Assembly (NCBI GenBank): GCA_022791755.1
Contig: JAAVZR010000012.1
Span: 23,739 to 87,738, forward strand
From: Lachnospiraceae bacterium
GTDB lineage: Bacteria > Bacillota > Clostridia > Lachnospirales > Lachnospiraceae
DNA: 64,000 bases
Direction: 5' to 3'
Part shown: piece after piece, positions 16,747 to 25,588 of the stretch
Layout of the letters: every line of letters begins with the position of its first letter
Numbering within the stretch: position 1 is the first letter of the stretch
Position numbers and translations under genes: made by a program
Notes under the pieces: model-generated
What the model was told of the DNA's origin: nothing
Seen by the model: only the letters and a program-made list of their open reading frames with translations
Database searches by the model: none

Positions 16747-18596
16747 GGATTTCACCGGTTTTTGCGGGTGTGCTGGGAATGAGTCTGACCGCGGGCTTTG
16801 TGTGTCTGGCGGTGTGTATGCTGCGTCTTTTACTGAAAAAGGCTCCCAAGATTTTTTCCTATGGACTGTGGGCCGTGGTGTTTTTTCGGTTTGCCTGTCC
16901 CTTTGCCTGGGACAGTCCCGTGAGCGTCATTCCGCAGTGGGATGCATGGTGGGGAGCTGTACAGGAGAAGGAGGAAACAGCCCTGCCTTTTGCGGCGGCG
17001 GATAGCGAAGGCCTAAGCGTCGGGGAGGACATACGGCCGGGGGATATGGCGGCAGAAGGGCAGAATGGAGAGACGGTATTGGTAAACGGAACCGTGGCAG
17101 GAGACAGAGGGGAAGAAAACCAGCCGGCTAAAAGGAAGACAGAAGGGCTTTTATCCGGGACAGAAAACGGAATGTACAGAGTCTTGTACCAGATTGCTTA
17201 CAGTCCTGTGCTGTGCGGGATCTGGCTGTGCGTCATGGTGCTCTTAGTGCTCTGCCAGATGGCGAGAGGCCGCCGGTTTCAGAAGGGACTGGGGCCGGTT
17301 ACGGCGTTGGACCGGGAGGTCTGTGAGGCGCAGGGAATTGGCGCGCCCTTTGTCATGGGGATCCTGAGACCGCGGATCTATCTGCCCCAGGGGCTCTGTG
17401 AGGAGAGGCGTGATTTTATCCTGCTCCACGAGAGGACTCATATCCGAAGGAGAGATTATCTGATTAAGCCGCTGGCTTTTGGAATTGTCTGCATTCATTG
17501 GTTTAATCCGCTGGCCTGGGTGGCCTGGCGGCTGATGTGTGAGGATATGGAGATGTCCTGTGACGAGGCGGTGCTGAACCGGTTACATGGCAGGGCGAGA
17601 CGGGAGTACGCCCAGGCCCTTCTGGCCTTTGCGGGAACGGCCACAGGCAGTTATCCGTCTTTTGGGGAGCCTTATGCGAAAAAACGCATCCGCAATGTCT
17701 TAAGCTATCGCCGTCCGGCCTATCGGATGGTTCTGGTGCTGACGGCAGTATGCCTGGCAGCCTCCGGCTGTCTGGCGACGAATCCCCTGGAAGAGATAGA
17801 AAGGGAAAATGAGGAGCAAAGAGAAGAGACTCCTGAGGAAAATAAGGAAAGTGACGGCGAAGAGGACCGGGGGGAGGATGCATACCGGCAGGCCTGGGAA
17901 AAATACCGGGACTCCTACAGGATCGGCAGTGAGTCTCCTGTCATTACGGAGGACTCCGTCATCTGGGAAGCGGATCTGGCCCATGACGGGACGAATGAGA
18001 GGATTGTGTTGGACTGGGGATATTTTGATACCGCTACCTGGGCGACCTTTGCCGTACTGGACTCCGAGGGAAAGGTGATCTACACTGAAGAACCGGCGGC
18101 GGCCCACATGGGCTGGGTGAATCTCTATTTGTGTCACAGGGAAGGGCGCGATTACATTTTCCGGTATACGCCCTATGGCGGGCAGGGCTATGGCAGCTAT
18201 TCCTATGAGCTCTACCGGTTCAACGGCAGCGGAGAGAAGGTGGTGGAGGACAGCGGAGAAATCAGTTTTGACATGGCCTATGACCCGGAGTCTCCTCTGG
18301 AAGAAACGAAAGAGGCATTGGACATATCAGCCATGGCAGAGTTCGCCGGGAGAGTCAATTCCTATATCAACGATTCCTTTCTGATTATCAGTACGGATCA
18401 GGATACCATAGGAGAGACCTTGCAGGGAAGCGGAGCCGATCTGTTTAAGGCCGGTACGCCTGAGAGTCCGGGTCGGATGCCGGAGCGCTATGCCATATTG
18501 CTGAAGGAAGAGGCTCCGGACGAGGCAGACAGGGAAAGCCTCTTTGAGAGTCTGAGGAGGTGGTGCGAGAGCCGGGATATTCCTTACAGAGAATAG
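16743..18596 (+). CDS. BlaR1-like M56 metalloprotease with an atypical extracellular domain
   Basis: A 617-residue membrane protein. The N-terminal half has four helices and the M56 zinc-protease site LLHERTHIRRRDY (HExxH as HERTH), with DMEMSCDEAVL as the downstream zinc Glu/Asp region. A helix near residues 328-345 (VLTAVCLAASGCLATNP) is followed by an acidic Glu-rich linker. The last 240 residues are not a penicillin-binding sensor: I see no SxxK, SxN or KTG. They contain ADLAHDGTNERIVLDWGYF, an Asp/Gly-rich FG-GAP-like element, and YGGQGYGSYSYELYRF. It is partner of the BlaI-type repressor. The signal it senses is unknown. Confidence 0.85.
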   Translation: MRISPVFAGVLGMSLTAGFVCLAVCMLRLLLKKAPKIFSYGLWAVVFFRFACPFAWDSPVSVIPQWDAWWGAVQEKEETALPFAAADSEGLSVGEDIRPGDMAAEGQNGETVLVNGTVAGDRGEENQPAKRKTEGLLSGTENGMYRVLYQIAYSPVLCGIWLCVMVLLVLCQMARGRRFQKGLGPVTALDREVCEAQGIGAPFVMGILRPRIYLPQGLCEERRDFILLHERTHIRRRDYLIKPLAFGIVCIHWFNPLAWVAWRLMCEDMEMSCDEAVLNRLHGRARREYAQALLAFAGTATGSYPSFGEPYAKKRIRNVLSYRRPAYRMVLVLTAVCLAASGCLATNPLEEIERENEEQREETPEENKESDGEEDRGEDAYRQAWEKYRDSYRIGSESPVITEDSVIWEADLAHDGTNERIVLDWGYFDTATWATFAVLDSEGKVIYTEEPAAAHMGWVNLYLCHREGRDYIFRYTPYGGQGYGSYSYELYRFNGSGEKVVEDSGEISFDMAYDPESPLEETKEALDISAMAEFAGRVNSYINDSFLIISTDQDTIGETLQGSGADLFKAGTPESPGRMPERYAILLKEEAPDEADRESLFESLRRWCESRDIPYRE

Positions 18597-18688
18597 GGAC
18601 GGTGGTTTTCTTCCTGAAAAATAAGCTGAAGGCCATGATTGGCTATGAGCAATACGCCGGCGATCAGCAAAATGTGTGGCCGGACCGG

Positions 18689-18815
18689 AAGAATACTCAA
18701 AAAGCATCAACCAAAAACCCGCAGGTCCACAGTAGGCGGCCCCTTGCGGGGTATAGGAGGGACAGCGAAGAAACACCCGGTTCCTGAGAGGATTCCCTCA
18801 GGAACCGGGTGTTTC
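18689..18815 (+). repeat. dispersed intergenic repeat, copy A, ending in a strong hairpin
   Basis: The tract AAAAAGCATCAACCAAAAAC, then GCAGGTCCACAG and GCGGCCCCTTGCGGGGTA, matches the tract at 34399-34487 in order. It ends in an 18-bp hairpin (GAAACACCCGGTTCCTGA at 18770-18787 against its complement at 18798-18815). The hairpin may also terminate the BlaR1 transcript. The rest of the gap 18597-19013 holds no gene I can support. Confidence 0.7.
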
Positions 18816-19013
18816 TCTCCCGCCTCCCATCTCCTCCCGCCGCCTCTTCCCCTTTTTGCTCACAGATCTTAAAAAATTCTTCACATTTCATTCCCTGTAT
18901 ATTAAAATCCCCTGATTACAATAAAGAGCGTAACATGAAAAACAGCGGGGAGTGCATATCCCTGATAACAGAAATTTCTAATAGAACAGGCCGAAAGGAA
19001 AAGGAGAATCACA

Positions 19014-19820
19014 ATGGAAGGAAAGACAAACACGAGACAGACAACAGCGGCAGCACAGAGCATTGCCATAAGCCAGACCGCGCTGGTTCGGCCTGTTGAC
19101 AGGGAAGCGGTAAAGGCCGTATGTCAGAATATGGAAGACCGTTTTGAGCGTAAAGTGGGAATGATAGAGGATAGGATCGAGGAAAAGATCGAGGCCAGGA
19201 AAGAGAGACGCAGAGAGAGAAAGAGTCTGGAGGGCACGATGAAATGGGTCATGAATATCAGTACCGTCCTGGGTCTCGCCGTGATGGGGTGGTTTGCATG
19301 GTACTGCTATAGACAGGGGATTTTTCAGTCCCAGGACGCACTGGAGGGTTTCCTTCACGGTTTTGGCTTCTGGGCTCCCGTTATCTTTACCCTGGTGCAG
19401 GGGATACAGGTGGTGCTTCCGATTCTGCCGGGCGCCATAGGCTGTCTGGCCGGCGTGCTGGTCTTCGGGCCGGTTTGGGGGTTTATCTATAATTATATTG
19501 GTATTTGCGTGGGTTCGCTGTGTGCTTTTTTGCTGGCAAGACGTTTCGGCGCCCCCTTTGTACGCAGCATCTCCAATCCTAAGACATATGAAAAGTATAT
19601 CGGGTGGCTGGAAAAGGGCAACCGTTTTGACCGGTTCTTTGCCCTGGCGATCTTTCTGCCGGTGGCGCCGGATGACTTTCTCTGCTACCTGGCCGGACTG
19701 ACCCGTATGAGCTTCAAAAAGATGACGCTCATCATTCTTCTGGGCAAGCCGGCTTCCATCGCACTGTACAGCCTGGGTCTGTATACCATAGGTCTGAAAG
19801 CGCTGTCGCTGCTGCAATAA
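19014..19820 (+). CDS. TVP38/TMEM64 family (DedA-superfamily) membrane protein
   Basis: A 268-residue membrane protein. The first 70 residues are cytoplasmic, highly charged and probably coiled coil (RFERKVGMIEDRIEEKIEAR, KERRRERKS). Five to six helices follow. The SNARE-associated/VTT signature is visible in LPGAIGCLAGVLVFGPVWGF and RFDRFFALAIFLPVAPDDFLCYLAG. Proteins of this superfamily are membrane-lipid or undecaprenyl-phosphate flippases or scramblases; this one is not characterised. It precedes a GT4 glycosyltransferase by 32 nt and both probably act on membrane lipids. AAGGAG precedes ATG 19014. Confidence 0.85.
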   Translation: MEGKTNTRQTTAAAQSIAISQTALVRPVDREAVKAVCQNMEDRFERKVGMIEDRIEEKIEARKERRRERKSLEGTMKWVMNISTVLGLAVMGWFAWYCYRQGIFQSQDALEGFLHGFGFWAPVIFTLVQGIQVVLPILPGAIGCLAGVLVFGPVWGFIYNYIGICVGSLCAFLLARRFGAPFVRSISNPKTYEKYIGWLEKGNRFDRFFALAIFLPVAPDDFLCYLAGLTRMSFKKMTLIILLGKPASIALYSLGLYTIGLKALSLLQ

Positions 19821-19852
19821 AGCTACATTTGAGGAAAGGAAGGGAAAAGGCC

Positions 19853-20968
19853 ATGAAGGTTTTATTATATTCCGGTTCGCAGCATCTGATCGAAAGGAGC
19901 GGTGTGGGCCGCGCAATCTATCATCAGAAGGAGGCTCTGTCGCAGAACCAGGTGGAGTATACTATGGACGTAAAGGATAACTGGGATATCGTCCATATCA
20001 ATACGATATTTCCCGCATCGTTCCTGCTGAGCCGCCGGGCCAGAAGACAGGGGAAAAAAGTGGTATATCATGGCCATTCGACGGAGGAAGATTTCCGAAA
20101 TTCCTTTGTGGGCTCCAATCTGGTGGCCCCCCTGTTCAGAAAATGGCTTACTCTGTGCTACTCTCAGGGGGATGTGATTGTAGCTCCGACGCCCTATGCC
20201 AAGAAGCTGATTGATAATTATCATACGGGACGTCCCGTGGTCAGCATATCCAACGGGATCGATCTGTCGTTCTATCAGAGGGATGAAGCGGCAGGCCGGG
20301 CCTTCCGCGAAAAATACGGCTTTACGGCGGAGGATAAAGTGGTGCTGTCGGTGGGGCTTCCCATTGACCGCAAGGGTATTCTGGACTTTGTAGAACTGGC
20401 CAGGCAGCTGCCCGCATATCAGTTTGTCTGGTTTGGGGATCTGAATCTGCCGATGCTGCCTCCTCATATCAGGGAGGCGCTTAAAACAGAGCTTCCCAAC
20501 CTTCATTTTCCGGGCTATATCCGCAAGGAGGAGCTGCGGGACGCCTACAGCGGCAGCGATGTGTTCTTATTTTTGACCAAGGAAGAGACCGAGGGTATTG
20601 TACTGCTGGAAGCGCTGGCGATGAAGTGCCCGGTGCTGGTGCGGGATATTCCGATTTATGAGGACTGGCTGACAGACGGGCGACAGGTGTCAAAGGCTTC
20701 CACGGTGGAGGGGTTTGCCGGAAAGCTCACCTCGATTCTGGAGGGAGAGCTGAGAGAAAGACTTCCTCAGATGCTGGAGGCCGGCTATGAGACGGCGAGA
20801 GAGCGCAGCATCTCCAGCGTGGGCTGGCAGCTGGCCAGGGAGTATCGCCATTTGATGGAGCCCGTGGCCGTGCCGATGGAGCTGGGAAAAAAGAAGCAGG
20901 CCCATGGCCTGGGACGCAAGGAGGTCCTGGCATTTTTGAAGGTGCCGATGAATTTTAAGAACGGGTGA
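19853..20968 (+). CDS. GT4 glycosyltransferase, diacylglycerol glucosyltransferase-like
   Basis: A 371-residue GT-B enzyme. MKVLLYSGSQHLIERSGVGRAI, VYHGHSTEEDFRNSF and TPYAKKLIDNY resemble the LafA/monoglucosyl-diacylglycerol synthase group that starts glycolipid and LTA-anchor synthesis in Gram-positives. The donor-sugar EX7E element appears in EETEGIVLLEALAMKCPVL-type form near residue 245. ATG 19853 is chosen for its GAGGAAAGGAAGGG site; a TTG at 19829 is upstream. The operon partner is a TVP38-family lipid-handling protein. Sugar and acceptor are inferred, not shown. Confidence 0.8.
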   Translation: MKVLLYSGSQHLIERSGVGRAIYHQKEALSQNQVEYTMDVKDNWDIVHINTIFPASFLLSRRARRQGKKVVYHGHSTEEDFRNSFVGSNLVAPLFRKWLTLCYSQGDVIVAPTPYAKKLIDNYHTGRPVVSISNGIDLSFYQRDEAAGRAFREKYGFTAEDKVVLSVGLPIDRKGILDFVELARQLPAYQFVWFGDLNLPMLPPHIREALKTELPNLHFPGYIRKEELRDAYSGSDVFLFLTKEETEGIVLLEALAMKCPVLVRDIPIYEDWLTDGRQVSKASTVEGFAGKLTSILEGELRERLPQMLEAGYETARERSISSVGWQLAREYRHLMEPVAVPMELGKKKQAHGLGRKEVLAFLKVPMNFKNG

Positions 20969-21069
20969 GAACGGAGGTCTGGATAAAATTACCTGCTCAT
21001 ATCCGACATAAGGCAGCCTGTCTCTGCACAGACTAGGAAGAGAAGAAAGACAGGACAGAGTGAGGGCAG

Positions 21070-23187
21070 ATGGACAGGGCAGGCTTTGATAACAGGGAAC
21101 TATCCTGGCTGAAATTTAATGAAAGAGTTCTGGAGGAAGCAGAGGATGATATGCTTCCTCTTTGTGAACGTCTGTTTTTTCTCTCCGTATTTGAAAGCAA
21201 CCAGGATGAGTTCTTTATGGTGAGGGTGGGAGCGCTGTATGACAGACAGGCTCTGGCGGAGGATATCAGGGAAAATAAGACGAAAATGACCCCTTCCGAA
21301 CAGCTGGAGGCAGTGGGAAGACAGGTGAGAAGGCTGGGTAAGAGAAGGGACGGGGTATACCGGAAGCTGCAAAGGGATCTCGCTTCGCAGGGGGTGTGCC
21401 TGACCGGCTTCGACGGCCTGAGTCCGGAAAATAAAAAGGCTCTGAAGGAGTATTTTCTGCGGGAAATCTGCCCGATTTTGTCGCCTCAGGTGGTGGGAAA
21501 GAGGCAGCCGTTTCCCTTTCTGGGAGGAGGGGCTCTGTATGTGGTCCTGTATCTGGAGACGCGAAACGGCAATGCCAGGCTGGGAGTGATTCCCTGCTTC
21601 AGCCGTTTCTTTCCCCGGCTTTTGGCGTGTCCGGGCTACAAAGACCGGTATCTGCTGGCGGAAGAGGTGATTTTACATTTCGCTCCGATCATCTTTGCCA
21701 ATTACCGGGTGAAGGGCGGGGCAGTGATCCGGATTACGCGCAATGCGGATATGGACCCGGACGGCGAATATGAGGGGGAGGATTACCGGGATGTGATGGA
21801 GGAGCTGGTGCGCCGCCGGATGCGCCGGCAGCCTGTGAGGCTGGAGCTGTCAAAGACTCTGCCGGATCCGGCGCTGTCTTTGCTGTGCCATTATCTGCGT
21901 ATAGACAGAAAGCGGATTTACTGCTGTCCGACTCCCATGGATCTGTCTTTTCTGGAGGAAGTGCGGCATATGCTCAGAGGGCGGACAGAACTTTTTTACC
22001 GTCGTTTTCTTCCCCGCAGAGGACTGATGGCAGGGGAGGCGGAAAGCATCCGGAGACAGGCGGAGACAAACGATATTATGCTTTCCTTTCCCTATGAGGA
22101 TATGAAACCTTTTTTACAGATGCTTCGGGAGGCGGCGGCAGATCCGGAGGTCATCTCGGTGAAGATGACGCTGTACCGCCTGGCGAAGGACAGTAAGATC
22201 GCAGATATCCTGATGGAGGCGGCCGAAAACGGCAAGGAAGTTCTGGTGCTTCTGGAGCTGGGAGCCCGTTTCGACGAGGAGAATAATATCGAGTGGTCCC
22301 GACGGCTGGAGGAGGCGGGCTGCCGCATTTTCTATGGGCTGGACGGCCTGAAGATTCACTGTAAGCTCTGCCTGATTACGGCGAAGCGAAAGGGGACGCT
22401 CTCTTTTCTGACGCAGATCGGCACGGGAAATTATAATGAGAGAACAGCCAGGCAGTATACGGATCTGTGCTATATTACGTCTGACCGAAAGCTGGGTGAG
22501 GAGGCCGGCCGTATCTTCCATGCGCTGAGTCTGGGGCAGGTGCCGGGAGACTGCGAAAATATGGTGGCGGCTCCCCGAAGGCTACAGGAAAGGATTCTGG
22601 GTCTCATCAAAGAACAGATACAGGAGGCGCAGGCAGGGAGGCCGGCTTACATCGGGATGAAGATGAATTCCCTGACGGATAAGCGGGTGATCTGTGCTCT
22701 GATGGAAGCGTCGTCTTCAGGAGTAGCCGTGGAATTAATTGTCAGAGGGGCCTGCTGCATCGTGGGAGGAATCGCCGGAAAGACGGAGCATGTGCGGGTA
22801 ATCAGCATCGTGGGCCGTTTTCTGGAGCATTCCCGTATCTATCTCTTCGGAGTGGGGGAGGGGCGGCGGGCATATATAGGGTCTGCCGATATGATGACAC
22901 GCAATACATTACGCCGGGTGGAGGCGCTGGCGCCGGTACAGGACAGGGCCTGCAAAGAGAGACTGGAACAGATGTTCGCCATACTGTGGGCAGATGAGTA
23001 TAACAGCTGGCTTCAGCAGCCGGATGGCTCTTATGTGCGCAAAAGCCCGGGAGGAAGGGAAACGGCCTTCGATGCCCAGGATTACTTCTGCCGGATGGCG
23101 GAGGATAGAAGAGAAGCCCGGCTCCCGCAAGGGTGCAGGAAGTCTCTGTGCCTGTCCGGCAGAGTAAGCGCCGTGGAGCCCTCCTAA
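21070..23187 (+). CDS. ppk1: polyphosphate kinase 1
   Basis: A 705-residue PPK1 that reversibly polymerises the gamma-phosphate of ATP into polyphosphate. Four-domain layout is intact: N-terminal helical domain (FDNRELSWLKFNERVLEEA), head domain, and two PLD-like catalytic domains. His430 in GLKIHCKLCLI is the expected autophosphorylated residue, and His587 in RFLEHSRIYLFG is the second conserved one. GTGNYNERTARQYTDL follows. The stop overlaps the end of the convergent Crp/Fnr gene by 4 nt. No ppx is adjacent. Confidence 0.95.
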   Translation: MDRAGFDNRELSWLKFNERVLEEAEDDMLPLCERLFFLSVFESNQDEFFMVRVGALYDRQALAEDIRENKTKMTPSEQLEAVGRQVRRLGKRRDGVYRKLQRDLASQGVCLTGFDGLSPENKKALKEYFLREICPILSPQVVGKRQPFPFLGGGALYVVLYLETRNGNARLGVIPCFSRFFPRLLACPGYKDRYLLAEEVILHFAPIIFANYRVKGGAVIRITRNADMDPDGEYEGEDYRDVMEELVRRRMRRQPVRLELSKTLPDPALSLLCHYLRIDRKRIYCCPTPMDLSFLEEVRHMLRGRTELFYRRFLPRRGLMAGEAESIRRQAETNDIMLSFPYEDMKPFLQMLREAAADPEVISVKMTLYRLAKDSKIADILMEAAENGKEVLVLLELGARFDEENNIEWSRRLEEAGCRIFYGLDGLKIHCKLCLITAKRKGTLSFLTQIGTGNYNERTARQYTDLCYITSDRKLGEEAGRIFHALSLGQVPGDCENMVAAPRRLQERILGLIKEQIQEAQAGRPAYIGMKMNSLTDKRVICALMEASSSGVAVELIVRGACCIVGGIAGKTEHVRVISIVGRFLEHSRIYLFGVGEGRRAYIGSADMMTRNTLRRVEALAPVQDRACKERLEQMFAILWADEYNSWLQQPDGSYVRKSPGGRETAFDAQDYFCRMAEDRREARLPQGCRKSLCLSGRVSAVEPS

Positions 23188-23879
23188 TCCATACCGCTGC
23201 GGGACAGAGGGATTTTATCCGACAGCGAATATGTGTTTTGGCGGAAGGAGAGAATTCCTTCCTGCTGAAGGCGGTTTAATTCCCGGGTCAGGGCGCTGCG
23301 GTCGGCACAGAGATAGTGGGCCAGCTCCGTGCGCCCGTAGGGAAGTGTGAAGGAGCTGGTTCCATGGCTTCGGGCGGTCTCCTGCAAAAAGGTCAGAAGC
23401 TTTTCGCGGATAGTTTTCTGCGACAGGATATAGATTTTCTCGTAGAGTTTTCGCTGTTCCTCGGAGATGGAGATGACGAGATTTTCCACCATTTTGTGGT
23501 GAAAAGGACAGCTCCGGTTGCACTGGTACATAAGACGGCGAAACGGAATGGACAAAGTGACGCACCTTGTGGCGGCAGTGGCCGACATCATGGAGGGGAC
23601 GATATCCCGGCCGATGGAAGCGGCTCCTAAGACATGGCCTTCTCTGGCCGTATCGATGAGAGAGGGGGCCAGATCGGCATTTTTATACAGCAGGGCAGAT
23701 CCCTTTAAGAGAATCAGAAGACCGGTCAGATCCTGCCCCTCGGTCAGAATGGATTCCCCTTTTTGATAGGTTTTGACAGAAGCCCCCATACAGTCAAGCA
23801 AAGCGAGGATATCGTCCGACGATATTTTATAGAAGAGAGGCAGGTTTTCCAGCGTGGGAAGAAGCTGTCGAAATTGCAT
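23184..23879 (-). CDS. Crp/Fnr family regulator, probable nrfA regulator
   Basis: A 231-residue protein: cyclic-nucleotide-type sensor domain (residues 10-120), dimer helix, then a winged helix with TELAHYLCADRSALTRELNRLQQEG as recognition helix. There is a Cys in the long helix (NRSCPFHHKM) but no N-terminal Fnr-type Cys cluster, so an oxygen-sensing iron-sulfur cluster is unlikely. It is transcribed away from nrfA, with a 16-bp palindrome in the shared gap. In other bacteria such regulators control nitrite or NO response; that role here is inferred from position. AAGGAGGTCTC precedes the start. Confidence 0.9.
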   Translation of the reverse strand: MQFRQLLPTLENLPLFYKISSDDILALLDCMGASVKTYQKGESILTEGQDLTGLLILLKGSALLYKNADLAPSLIDTAREGHVLGAASIGRDIVPSMMSATAATRCVTLSIPFRRLMYQCNRSCPFHHKMVENLVISISEEQRKLYEKIYILSQKTIREKLLTFLQETARSHGTSSFTLPYGRTELAHYLCADRSALTRELNRLQQEGILSFRQNTYSLSDKIPLSRSGMD

Positions 23880-23996
23880 GAGACCTCCTTAAAGGGCAGC
23901 CATAGAGGCAAAAGAAAAAGGTTTATACGGTTACCTAAGGATTATACTGGTTTTTCTCTGGATGCACAAGGACAGAATGGTAAAAAGTATCTGATG

Positions 23997-24034
23997 TGTT
24001 GCATCTGCAACATACAAGAAGGCAGGAATATGAT
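23997..24034 (+). promoter_or_regulatory. nrfA promoter with Crp/Fnr-type palindrome
   Basis: TGTTGCA-TC-TGCAACA (23997-24012) is a perfect 16-bp dyad. A -10-like TATGAT lies at 24029-24034. The dyad covers the -35 position, as for class II activation by Crp-family proteins. Together with the divergent Crp/Fnr gene, this is the likely operator. The rest of 23880-24088 holds only AT-rich sequence and the RBS. Confidence 0.6.
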
Positions 24035-24088
24035 ACATTCTATACAGACATGCGTAACGGCGTGTCAAAAAGAAAGGAGGAAAGGGAA

Positions 24089-25423
24089 ATGAAAAGTAAG
24101 AGATTTCTTTGTCTCGCGGCTGCGTCTCTGCTGATTCTGAGTGCCTGTTCGGGTCCTGCGAACACGGGAACCACGGCTGGCGGCACTACGACGGCTCCGG
24201 CCCAGACGACGGCAGCCCCTGAGACGGACGCCCCGGGAACGGAAGCGCCTTCGACGGCCCCGGCGGAGACTCCCGGCAACGTGGTGGTGGATATGCCTGT
24301 GGCATCCCGGGCCAACGGTGTGATCACAGCCGAAGAGTGGGCGGAAATGTTCCCGGAGATCTATGCTTCCTATATGGCCAATCTGGATAATTCCGAGACC
24401 ATTGACCATGTGGAGGAATATCCGGCGATCGCGGTACTCTATGAAGGGATGGCGTTCAACAAGTATTATAACAGCGCCAGGGGACATCTGTATACCCTGG
24501 ATGATGTGGGCGCCACAGGACGTCCGCACCCGCTCTCCAACTGCCTGACCTGTAAGACTCCCGACTACACAGCGCTGGTCAATTCCACCGGTGTGGAGGT
24601 CTATAAGATGGAGTTCGACGAGGTGATGTCTCAGATCGAGGAGCCGGTCAGCTGCTATAGCTGCCATGCCAATGAGGCGGGCACCGGCAAGCTGGTGGTG
24701 ACGCATCAGTATCTGGCCAATGCGGTGGGAAGCGATATTTCCGAGATCGATCCTGTGATTCTGTCCTGCGCCCAGTGCCATAATGAGTATTACTTTGATC
24801 CTGAGACCAAGGCGACCACACTGCCTTACTCCGGTATCGAGGCCATGCATCCCGATGCCATTCTGGCCTACTACAACGATATGGGCTTCAGCGACTACAC
24901 GAATCCCCGGACCGGGACGCAGATGATTAAGGTGCAGCATCCGGAATTCGAGACCTTCATGGGCGAGGGCAGCGCTCTCAGAGATCTGGGAGAAAACTGT
25001 GCCGACTGCCATATGGGCGTTACCGTCTCGGAAGAAGGCAAGGTGTATACCAGTCATGAATGGATCAGCCCTCTGAAGAACGAGGAACTGATTGCAAACA
25101 CCTGTGCGAAGTGCCATGACGGCGAGCAGCTAAAGGAGATTCATGAATTCGTGGCGGATATCCAGGAAGAGGCGGAGAGTCGTACCATCGCCATCGCGGA
25201 TCAGCTGGTAGAGCTGACGGAGAAGCTGGCCACAGCCGTATCCTCCGGCGACTATACCGAGGATGAGCTGAATGCGATCCGTTCGCTGAACCGGGATGCG
25301 CAGTTCTACTGGGATTTCGTATTTGTGGAGAACAGCGAAGGCGCTCATAACTCCAAGCTGACCAAGTACTGCCTGGATAAGGCGGAAGCTTTGTGCGCGG
25401 AGGCCATGAAATTATTTAAGTAA
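24089..25423 (+). CDS. nrfA: ammonia-forming cytochrome c nitrite reductase NrfA (lipoprotein)
   Basis: A pentaheme enzyme that reduces nitrite to ammonium with six electrons outside the cell membrane. The active-site heme motif is CLTCK (CxxCK, Cys152). Four CxxCH motifs follow: CYSCH, CAQCH, CADCH and CAKCH. KVQHPEFETFMGEGSALRDLG and MGFSDYTNPRTG-type segments are typical. The N-terminus is a lipoprotein signal (lipobox LILSAC) with a Thr/Ala/Pro linker, so it is membrane-anchored, as expected in a Gram-positive. ATG 24089 follows AAAGGAGGAAAGGG. No nrfH quinol-oxidising partner is adjacent. ResB and CcsA downstream supply heme attachment. Confidence 0.96.
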   Translation: MKSKRFLCLAAASLLILSACSGPANTGTTAGGTTTAPAQTTAAPETDAPGTEAPSTAPAETPGNVVVDMPVASRANGVITAEEWAEMFPEIYASYMANLDNSETIDHVEEYPAIAVLYEGMAFNKYYNSARGHLYTLDDVGATGRPHPLSNCLTCKTPDYTALVNSTGVEVYKMEFDEVMSQIEEPVSCYSCHANEAGTGKLVVTHQYLANAVGSDISEIDPVILSCAQCHNEYYFDPETKATTLPYSGIEAMHPDAILAYYNDMGFSDYTNPRTGTQMIKVQHPEFETFMGEGSALRDLGENCADCHMGVTVSEEGKVYTSHEWISPLKNEELIANTCAKCHDGEQLKEIHEFVADIQEEAESRTIAIADQLVELTEKLATAVSSGDYTEDELNAIRSLNRDAQFYWDFVFVENSEGAHNSKLTKYCLDKAEALCAEAMKLFK

Positions 25424-25494
25424 ACCCGTATGCGCCCATGGGCGTACCAGTCGGGAGGGGGACAGCGCCTGCCCCGTGTGAAACCGAGAAAGCC

Positions 25495-25525
25495 GCGCCG
25501 CAGAGACCCTTTGCGGCGCGCTTTT
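25495..25525 (+). terminator. terminator-like hairpin between nrfA and resB
   Basis: GCGCCGCA (25495-25502) pairs with TGCGGCGC (25512-25519), followed by GCTTTT. It may attenuate read-through from nrfA into the cytochrome maturation genes, keeping nrfA mRNA in excess. Confidence 0.6.
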
Positions 25526-25588
25526 GGTACATCTGGCTCACAGGGGCCGGACGGCAAGGGCCGGGACAGACCTACAGGAGGGAGCGGT

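Noticed and set aside
24065..25117. 350-residue open frame on the minus strand
   Set aside because: It is the antisense shadow of nrfA, whose heme motifs are unmistakable; the minus frame has no RBS and a skewed His/Arg/Gly composition.
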